From JAKLKS01 sp964370855 (GTDB lineage Bacteria > Planctomycetota > JAJSAM01 > JAKLKS01): a stretch of DNA of 26,722 bases. Of the stretch, positions 21,840 through 26,722 are shown one piece after another. The notes beneath the pieces were generated by a model. The model was given only the letters and a program-made list of their open reading frames with translations. It made no database searches and was not told where the DNA came from. The DNA is taken from positions 1-26,722 of the forward strand of contig CAYJMF010000066.1 in the NCBI GenBank assembly GCA_964370855.1. The letters are read 5' to 3'. Within the stretch, counting starts at the first letter, position 1, and every line of letters starts with the position of its first letter. The position numbers and the translations under genes were made by a program.

Positions 21840-23395
21840 CCGGGGACCGCCGCATGACGGTGCTCGCGGTCCTTGTCGCCGGGCTCCTGGCGGCGTTCCT
21901 CGCGGGGCTCCTCCTCGTCTCGGGGGCCCGGCCGGCCCCGGCGCCGCGGACCCCCGCCGCGAAACCCCGTCCGGAGACGCCCACGGTGGAACTCCCCCCG
22001 GCGCAGGATCCGCCGCCCGCCCCCCCCGCCGAAGAGGCGGCCGCGGATCCCGCGGAGCCCGCCGACGAGGAGGGCCCCTTCCCCCCGGGCTCCGTCCTCG
22101 AGGGGGTCGCGGTCCTCGAGGACGGCACTCCCTTCCCCGGGGTCCTCTTCCTCGAGATGATGCCCGCCGAGGAGGGGGGGCCGGGAGGGGAAGGAAACTG
22201 GGAGATCGACCTCGACGCCGACCTCCCCGTCGATCGCTCCGCCGTCCCCGGGGAGTTCCGGGTCCGGTGGAAGAAGCCGCGGGCCGAGGTCGTGCTCCTC
22301 GTCCTCGGCCGCACGGCGGAGTGCGTCGCCGCCGAGGGAGCCGCCATCGTCGGTCTCGAGGAACGCGGCGAGGTCGTCCGGTTCACCCCCGGCGTACCGG
22401 CCCGCCTCGTCTTCCGGGACCTCCCCGGGGGGCCGGTGCGGCTTCTGCTGGAGGTCGGGGAGTGGTCTCCCGCGGGGGCCTCCGGGAGCCCCGGCATCGC
22501 GCTCCTCGACGGGGACGGGAACCCCCCGACTTCCGCCGGATCCTCGATTCGCCTGGTGGGCGTCGAGGCCGTGGAGCCGGGAAGGACCGTGGCCACGGCC
22601 GCCCTCGAACTGCCCGTCCTCGACCGAACGAAGCGGGCGGCGGGGGATAGGCGCGTCGCCGTGGTGACGGTGCCCTTCCACGAGCCTCTGCACCTCCTCG
22701 TGGCCGACCTGAAGGACGGGATGCGGATTCCCCTGGTCCCCCTCCGCCCCACAGTGACGGGCCTCCTCTCCCCGCCGCCGGTGCCGGGGCTCCCCGCCGG
22801 GCTCGCCATCGCCCGCGCGGGGGAGGCGGCGTCCGGGGTCACGGAGAGCCTCTCCATCCGACGGTCCCTTGCCGAGGACGGGACGCTCCGGATCTTCGAC
22901 CTCCCCGAGGGTGAGTGGGCCCTGCACGTCATGCGCGGGACGCCCGAGGGCCTGCGGTGGGGGCGCAGGGCCGTCCGGAAGGAGGCGGGGCCCCTCGACC
23001 TCGGCCTCGTCGAGGCGAACGGGTACGCGGGGGTGCGCATGCGCCTCCTCGACGAGGAGGGGCGGCCCATGCCCCAGGCCTCCCTCAGCGTGACGCGGAT
23101 GGAGGAGCGGGAGGTCGGGCGGGAGGCCGTCTTCAGCCTCCTGGAGCGGCCGGGGCCGAGGGGCGGGCACATCCTCCTCAGGAGCGACGTCCTCTGGATC
23201 CAGCCCGGGGCGGAGGCGAGGGATCCCGAGGGCTGGTACGAGATTCCCGATCTGGCGCCGGGGACCCGCTACCGGGTGCAGGACATGGGCCGGGGCGGCC
23301 TCTTCGCGGAGATCACCACCCCCGCGGAGAACGGCGGCTGGGTGGAGGTGGAGCTGCGGCGGAGGGAGCCGGTGCCGGCGAAGGAGGAGAAGTAG
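21836..23395 (+). CDS. Membrane-anchored beta-sandwich protein, paralog 2 of the tandem trio
   Basis: The 519-residue protein has a membrane helix at about 8-28 after VTGDRRM, a Pro/Ala/Glu stalk to about 80, then an external region. It shares LEDGTPFPGV, GRPMPQAS (409-416) and the EGWYEIPDLAPGTRYRV block (465-481) with paralog 1, and the pattern G-x-W-x-L ... V/L-D-L-G-L/I with paralogs 1 and 3 (GEWALHVMRG then GPLDLGLVEANG). These are CarboxypepD_reg-like modules. The GTG at 21836 overlaps the acetyltransferase TGA and adds three charged residues before the helix; an in-frame ATG at 21854 is the alternative start. No catalytic motif is visible. Paralogy is direct from the sequence; the role is unknown. 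Confidence 0.8.
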   Translation: MTGDRRMTVLAVLVAGLLAAFLAGLLLVSGARPAPAPRTPAAKPRPETPTVELPPAQDPPPAPPAEEAAADPAEPADEEGPFPPGSVLEGVAVLEDGTPFPGVLFLEMMPAEEGGPGGEGNWEIDLDADLPVDRSAVPGEFRVRWKKPRAEVVLLVLGRTAECVAAEGAAIVGLEERGEVVRFTPGVPARLVFRDLPGGPVRLLLEVGEWSPAGASGSPGIALLDGDGNPPTSAGSSIRLVGVEAVEPGRTVATAALELPVLDRTKRAAGDRRVAVVTVPFHEPLHLLVADLKDGMRIPLVPLRPTVTGLLSPPPVPGLPAGLAIARAGEAASGVTESLSIRRSLAEDGTLRIFDLPEGEWALHVMRGTPEGLRWGRRAVRKEAGPLDLGLVEANGYAGVRMRLLDEEGRPMPQASLSVTRMEEREVGREAVFSLLERPGPRGGHILLRSDVLWIQPGAEARDPEGWYEIPDLAPGTRYRVQDMGRGGLFAEITTPAENGGWVEVELRRREPVPAKEEK

Positions 23396-23434
23396 GGGGC
23401 GCCCCGGCGGCGGGCGGTGCCCCGCGGCGGGGAG

Positions 23435-23440
23435 TACACT
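23435..23440 (+). promoter_or_regulatory. Candidate -10 hexamer before paralog 3
   Basis: TACACT, six bases, then ATG at 23447, which opens a 9-codon reading frame whose TGA overlaps the ATG of the main gene at 23473. It is identical in hexamer and spacing to the site at 19549. Confidence 0.45.
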
Positions 23441-23446
23441 GGGGCC

Positions 23447-23476
23447 ATGCACGGGACCAGGGGGAGGCAGCGATGA
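23447..23476 (+). CDS. Possible 9-codon upstream ORF (leader peptide)
   Basis: ATG at 23447 reads MHGTRGRQR and stops at a TGA overlapping the start codon of paralog 3 (ATGA). With TACACT six bases upstream it would be at the very 5' end of the transcript and could be read without a leader, then re-initiate on the main gene. The main gene's own GGGGGAGG lies inside it, so it may equally be chance. Confidence 0.3.
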   Translation: MHGTRGRQR

Positions 23477-24744
23477 GCGCCCTCCGCCGGATGGGGATCC
23501 GGGCGCTTGTTGTGGTCGTCCCGGCGGCGGTCCTCGTCGCCCTGCTCCTGATCCTCACCCACGTATTCCCGTCCCCGGCGGGGCCGATGCCCGCGGAGGG
23601 GATCGCAGCGGCGCCGCCATCGCCCGAGGAGCCTTCGCGACCGGATCCGGAACCGACCGGTCCACCTCCGCCCGCATCTCTAGCGACGCCGGCAATCGGC
23701 TCCGCTCCCGATCCCTCCTCTCCGCCCGCCGCCGATCCCCCCTCGGTGCGGATCGTGGACGGCCGCACGGGGGAGCCCATCGACATCACCTACGAGTGGC
23801 CCGCGTTCCGTCTCCAGTGGCCCGACGGAAGGTGGGAGCCGCCACCGAAGGAGCGGCGGGGCCCCGATGCCAGGGGTGGATTCCCCGTCGACTTCCCCCT
23901 CCCGGCGGACCGGGATCCGGCGGCCGGGGATCCGCGGTTCCTCGAGGTGGAACTCCCGGGGTGGGAGATCGCGCGGCTTCCGTTGGAAGCGATCCGCGGC
24001 CCCGTCGATCTCCCGCTCCAGCCCCTGGAGATCTCCGTCGCGGGGAGGCTGCTGTTCCCCGGGGAGGAGCCCTCGAGCGCCCTCATCGAGGTGTTCCCCG
24101 CGGCGGGGACGGGGCGGGAGATGCTCGCGAGGGCCGACGGCTTCCTCGGGCGGGACGGGCGGTTCGAGATCCGCGGACTTCCGCCGGGCACCTGGGTGCT
24201 GCGGGCGGCGGTGCGGTCCCGCGTCCCGGGGGAGCGGTGGGACGAGAGTCGGGTCGCCCGTCGCGTGCTCGAGAAGGGGGAGGGGATCGTCGACCTCGGC
24301 CTCATCGAGCTGGTGGAACCGGTGTCCGTCCGCGTCCGGGTGCTGGACGAGCGGGGGGATCCCGTGGGAGGCGCGACCCTCCACATCGACGCCGCCGAGC
24401 GCCCCGGACTGCAATTCACGGTGGAGGGTACCAACGGGTGGGTGACGGAGGGCCCGGTCGGCTCCATGATGGGGTGCACCACGCCCGAGGGTGACGACGG
24501 CTGGCTCGAGATCGGCGGCCTCGATCCCGGGGGGGACTACCGCTTCCTGGAGGATGAGAAGGTGATCGAGGTGCCCGTCCTCGTGGAGTCCGACGGCTCC
24601 GGCGAAGCCGTCACGGTCCTGGAGCCGGCGGCTCCTTCCGTCAGCTTCGAGATCCTCCCCGTCACCTTCACCGCTCCCGCGCGACCGGGGGAATCCCTCG
24701 ACGTGGAACTCCGCCGGAAGGAAGTACCCGCGGAAAAGGAGTAA
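23473..24744 (+). CDS. Membrane-anchored beta-sandwich protein, paralog 3 of the tandem trio
   Basis: The 423-residue protein has a basic N-terminus (MSALRRMGIR), a membrane helix at about 10-30, a Pro/Ser-rich stalk to about 85, then VRIVDGRTGEPIDITYEW and further beta modules. GRDGRFEIRGLPPGTWVLRA, VRVRVLDERGDPVGGATL (about 286-303) and G-W-L-E-I-G-G-L-D-P-G-G-D-Y (343-356) match blocks in paralogs 1 and 2 and in the protein at 12688. The ATG is preceded by GGGGGAGG seven bases upstream. It is separated from paralog 2 by 77 bp with its own promoter candidate, so it may be regulated apart. A bidirectional terminator follows the TAA directly. Function unknown; an external binding or structural role is inferred. 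Confidence 0.82.
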   Translation: MSALRRMGIRALVVVVPAAVLVALLLILTHVFPSPAGPMPAEGIAAAPPSPEEPSRPDPEPTGPPPPASLATPAIGSAPDPSSPPAADPPSVRIVDGRTGEPIDITYEWPAFRLQWPDGRWEPPPKERRGPDARGGFPVDFPLPADRDPAAGDPRFLEVELPGWEIARLPLEAIRGPVDLPLQPLEISVAGRLLFPGEEPSSALIEVFPAAGTGREMLARADGFLGRDGRFEIRGLPPGTWVLRAAVRSRVPGERWDESRVARRVLEKGEGIVDLGLIELVEPVSVRVRVLDERGDPVGGATLHIDAAERPGLQFTVEGTNGWVTEGPVGSMMGCTTPEGDDGWLEIGGLDPGGDYRFLEDEKVIEVPVLVESDGSGEAVTVLEPAAPSVSFEILPVTFTAPARPGESLDVELRRKEVPAEKE

Positions 24745-24767
24745 CGGAGCCGCCGAAGGCGGCTCCG
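24745..24767. terminator. Bidirectional hairpin terminator between convergent genes
   Basis: CGGAGCCGCC-GAA-GGCGGCTCCG is a perfect 10-bp stem filling exactly the 23 bp between the TAA ending at 24744 and the TAG complement starting at 24768. Pyrimidine-rich sequence follows on both strands (CTACTTCTTCTTC; TTACTCCTTTTCC), consistent with termination in both directions. Confidence 0.8.
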
Positions 24768-25268
24768 CTACTTCTTCTTCGGCGCCGGCGCCTTCGCCGC
24801 CGCTCCCGGGTGCTTCGCTGACTCCGGCATCTCGATGTCGATCTGCCGGTCGTCGGGGTCGTGGGGGAGGGGGAGGACCGCCATGGCCTCGATCTCGACC
24901 CTGGCGCCCGGGTCGTAGAGCCCCTTCACCTCGAGCAGCGTGATGGAGGGGTAGTACCCGCCGAAGAACTCCCGCCAGACCTTGCCGAGGCTCTTGGCCG
25001 CCTTCTTGTAGCCCGCCATGTCGGTGACGTAGATGCGCATCTGCACGATGTCGTCCATGCGCCCGCCGCCGGCCTTGCAGGCGATCTGCAGGTTCGCCAG
25101 CGCCTGGGAGAACTGCCCGAGGATGTCCTTGGAGACGAACTGCTTCTCCCCCGTCCAGCCCACCTGCCCGGAGATGAAGAGCATCCGCCCGCAGGGCCAC
25201 GCGCGGACCGCGTGGGTGTAGCCGCTCGGCTCAGCCAGCGTCTGGGGGTTGATCAGGGTCTTGATCAC
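24768..25268 (-). CDS. RidA/YjgF/YER057c/UK114-family protein with basic tail
   Basis: The 166-residue protein has the Rid fold signature: LFISGQVGW (30-38), helix FSQALANLQIACKAGG, and GARVEIEAMAVLPL, with Arg123 at the position of the substrate-carboxylate Arg of RidA. Canonical members hydrolyse reactive enamine/imine intermediates from amino-acid metabolism, forming trimers. Here the family core (about 130 residues) is followed by a ~30-residue tail ending AAAKAPAPKKK, which is not part of the fold. The start is GTG at 25268 with GGAGGAAGG about six bases upstream. A TACAAT hexamer at 25303-25298 is the probable -10. It stands alone, convergent with paralog 3. Imine deaminase activity is likely but not certain for a divergent Rid subgroup. 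Confidence 0.88.
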   Translation of the reverse strand: MIKTLINPQTLAEPSGYTHAVRAWPCGRMLFISGQVGWTGEKQFVSKDILGQFSQALANLQIACKAGGGRMDDIVQMRIYVTDMAGYKKAAKSLGKVWREFFGGYYPSITLLEVKGLYDPGARVEIEAMAVLPLPHDPDDRQIDIEMPESAKHPGAAAKAPAPKKK

Positions 25269-25297
25269 GGTGGGCCTTCCTCCGGGGGTCTCCCCGG

Positions 25298-25303
25298 ATT
25301 GTA
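25298..25303 (-). promoter_or_regulatory. Candidate -10 hexamer of the RidA-family gene
   Basis: TACAAT on the minus strand. The predicted transcript start near 25291 gives a 23-nt leader containing the ribosome site. Confidence 0.5.
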
Positions 25304-25377
25304 GGGCGCCCGCCTCGCCGGAACCGTCCCAAATTGACGGGGATCGGGCCGAATCCGGACCCCCCTCCCGCGGGGGG

Positions 25378-25383
25378 TACCAT
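25378..25383 (+). promoter_or_regulatory. Candidate -10 hexamer of the DUF3788 gene
   Basis: TACCAT, 24 bp before the GTG at 25408, diverging from the RidA-family promoter. The -35 is not clear. Confidence 0.4.
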
Positions 25384-25407
25384 CTCCGGGAACCCGGAGG
25401 GATCCCC

Positions 25408-25824
25408 GTGCCCAGCGTCTTCCTCGATCGCGCCGCGCCGCCGTCGGAGGAGGCGGTCGCCTCCGCCCTCGGCCCCGCCGCCCCGCGATGGAACCGCCTG
25501 CGGGAGGACGTGGAGAGGGAGTCGGGCCCCCTCGTCGCGGGGTGGTCCTTCGGGGGGAAGGCCTACGGCTGGTCGCTGCGCCTCCAACGCGGGAAGCGGA
25601 CCCTCCTCTACCTCATCCCCGGGAAGGGGGGCTTCACCGCCGCCCTCGCCCTCGGCGAGGCGGCCTTCCGCGCGGCGGGGGATGCGGGGCTGCCGGCGAA
25701 GGTCCTCGGCCTCCTCGCGGAGGCGAAGAAGTACCCCGAGGGGCGGGCCGTCCGGATGGAGGTGCGGAGCGCGGGGGACGCCGCCGCCGTGCGGAGGCTC
25801 GTGGCGTTGAAGGCCGCCCGTTGA
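25408..25824 (+). CDS. DUF3788 family protein
   Basis: The 138-residue cytoplasmic protein matches DUF3788: W-S-F-G-G-K-A-Y-G-W-S-L-R-L followed by a Lys/Arg pair, a hydrophobic strand LLYLIPGKGGFTAALALG, then a Lys-rich KKYPEGRAVRMEV segment. Members are small single-domain proteins that bind or modify an unknown ligand; no catalytic residues are established. The GTG start is chosen for the GGAGGG five to six bases upstream. The dienelactone-hydrolase-like gene begins 40 bp downstream with its own -10-like hexamer, so cotranscription is possible but not required. There is no signal peptide or membrane segment. Confidence 0.8.
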   Translation: MPSVFLDRAAPPSEEAVASALGPAAPRWNRLREDVERESGPLVAGWSFGGKAYGWSLRLQRGKRTLLYLIPGKGGFTAALALGEAAFRAAGDAGLPAKVLGLLAEAKKYPEGRAVRMEVRSAGDAAAVRRLVALKAAR

Positions 25825-25852
25825 GGGCGGTTTCCCCCGGCCGCTCCCCGGG

Positions 25853-25858
25853 TACAGT
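25853..25858 (+). promoter_or_regulatory. Candidate -10 hexamer, leaderless start at 25865
   Basis: TACAGT, six bases, then ATG, with TTTCCC about 16 bp upstream. There is no Shine-Dalgarno sequence before this ATG. Confidence 0.5.
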
Positions 25859-25864
25859 ACCGCG

Positions 25865-26722
25865 ATGAACGACAACGAGGTGCGCTTCCCGGGCAACGGC
25901 GGCCAGGAGGTGGGCGGCGTCCTCCTCGTCCCCGAGGGGATCGGGCCCTGGCCCGCGGTGGTGGTGGTCCACGAGGTGCGGGGCCCCGCGCGGCACGTGC
26001 TCGACGCCGCCCGCTCGCTCGCCGAGGAGGGCTTCGTCGCCCTCGTCCCCGACCTCTGGTCGCGGGAGCGCGCCGCGGGGCGCCTCCCCGCGGAGGACGC
26101 CGACCTCGCCGCGTGGACCGCCTTCGTGGAGACCGTCCACCACGCCCGCATCGTGGGCGATCTCGCCGCCGCCTGCCGCTGGCTCCTCGAGCGCCCCGAG
26201 ACGGGGCCGCGGGCGGTCGGCACCGTGGGGTTCTCGATGGGGGGCATCTTCGCCTTCCACCTCGCCTGCGAGCGGGGCGCGCCGGTCCGGGCCTGCGTGG
26301 ACATCTGCGGCCGCGTCCGCTACGGGGCCCCCACCCCGAACCACCCGCGGGGCCCCCTGGACCGCGTGGCGGAGCTCAACGCCCACGTGCTCGGGATCTT
26401 CGGCGGCTCCGATCCCCTCGTCCCCCTCGCCGACGTGCTCGCCCTGAAGGAGGCCCTCGCCGGGAGGGGCCACGTCATCGCCTATCCCCGCGCCGGCCAC
26501 TCCTTCCTCGATCCCGCCTCGGAGGAGTTCCGCGAGGACGACGCCGAGGACGCCTGGCGGCGGACCCTGCTGTTCCTCCGCGAGCGGCTCGCCCCGGAGA
26601 CCCTCAACGAGGAGGAGGGGCCCTCGGTGCCGGTCTACACGCCGGCGCCCGCCGCGGGCGGCGGCGGGAAGCCCGGGAAGCCGTGGATGCGCGGCGGCGG
26701 GAAGAGGGGCGGGGGCAAGGGG
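25865..26722 (+). CDS. Dienelactone-hydrolase-family protein with Gly/Lys-rich tail (3' end beyond window)
   Basis: At least 286 residues are encoded and no stop is reached. The alpha/beta-hydrolase core has VVVVHEVRG near residue 35 (the H-E-x-x-G motif typical of dienelactone hydrolases), the nucleophile elbow GFSMGG, the acid in GGSDPLVPLADV, and the catalytic His in AGHSFLDP. The nucleophile is Ser rather than the Cys of classical dienelactone hydrolase, so a general carboxylesterase role is likely. After the fold (about residue 245) comes an acidic linker and a tail GGGGKPGKPWMRGGGKRGGG, basic and Gly-rich, still open at the window edge. The start has TACAGT six bases upstream and no ribosome site, suggesting a leaderless mRNA. 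Confidence 0.85.
   Translation, partial: MNDNEVRFPGNGGQEVGGVLLVPEGIGPWPAVVVVHEVRGPARHVLDAARSLAEEGFVALVPDLWSRERAAGRLPAEDADLAAWTAFVETVHHARIVGDLAAACRWLLERPETGPRAVGTVGFSMGGIFAFHLACERGAPVRACVDICGRVRYGAPTPNHPRGPLDRVAELNAHVLGIFGGSDPLVPLADVLALKEALAGRGHVIAYPRAGHSFLDPASEEFREDDAEDAWRRTLLFLRERLAPETLNEEEGPSVPVYTPAPAAGGGGKPGKPWMRGGGKRGGGKG

Noticed and set aside
1..26722. CRISPR arrays, rRNA, complete insertion sequences or phage genes
   Set aside because: No regularly spaced repeats, rRNA motifs, transposase motifs or paired terminal inverted repeats were seen on either strand.

Overview
Organism. This is very GC-rich bacterial DNA, with third codon positions almost always G or C. Its features are a Hanks-type Ser/Thr kinase, several membrane-anchored proteins built from carboxypeptidase-regulatory-like beta-sandwich modules, a HEAT-repeat exported protein, lysine/alanine-rich basic peptides, and many crotonase-fold acyl-CoA genes. 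Together these suggest an uncultured planctomycete-like bacterium. A myxobacterial or other deep high-GC lineage cannot be excluded from the sequence alone.

Layout. Positions 9-1157 encode an exported HEAT-repeat protein. Positions 1275-2348 encode a sigma-54 activator without a sensor domain. Positions 2327-11663 form an acyl-CoA island. Leftward genes are an enoyl-CoA hydratase, an MDR dehydrogenase, a 24-residue lysine peptide, a basic-tailed unknown protein, two more hydratases and an Old Yellow Enzyme. Rightward genes, diverging at about 8.5 kb, are an SDR, a crotonase lacking the hydratase glutamates, an acyl-CoA dehydrogenase and a translationally coupled [2Fe-2S] ferredoxin. The set resembles beta-oxidation of an unsaturated or alicyclic acyl-CoA; the substrate is not determined.

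Positions 11741-14118 hold a soluble kinase whose stop overlaps the start of a single-pass membrane protein, like a receptor kinase split into two genes. An AbiEi-type antitoxin without its toxin follows at 14243-14863. Positions 15286-24744 are dominated by surface/periplasmic proteins: a 1256-residue protein with about 13 beta-sandwich repeats, then three tandem paralogs with a GNAT acetyltransferase wedged into the run with 4-bp overlaps at both ends. A RidA-family protein, a DUF3788 protein and a dienelactone-hydrolase-like protein that runs off the window end complete the region.

Expression signals. A TANNNT hexamer recurs about 6-7 nt before a start codon (19561, 25865, 8481, the small ORF at 23447 and, more weakly, 19056), which suggests leaderless transcription. 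The same kind of hexamer lies slightly further upstream of genes that have a clear ribosome site. Stop/start overlaps of the RTGA/TTGA type link five gene pairs. A perfect 10-bp hairpin fills exactly the 23 bp between two convergent stop codons (24745-24767).

Most novel-looking points: the split kinase/membrane-protein pair, the paralog array with its embedded acetyltransferase, an 8-bp perfect AT-rich palindrome at the acetyltransferase start, the 24-residue lysine peptide, and the leaderless promoter pattern.
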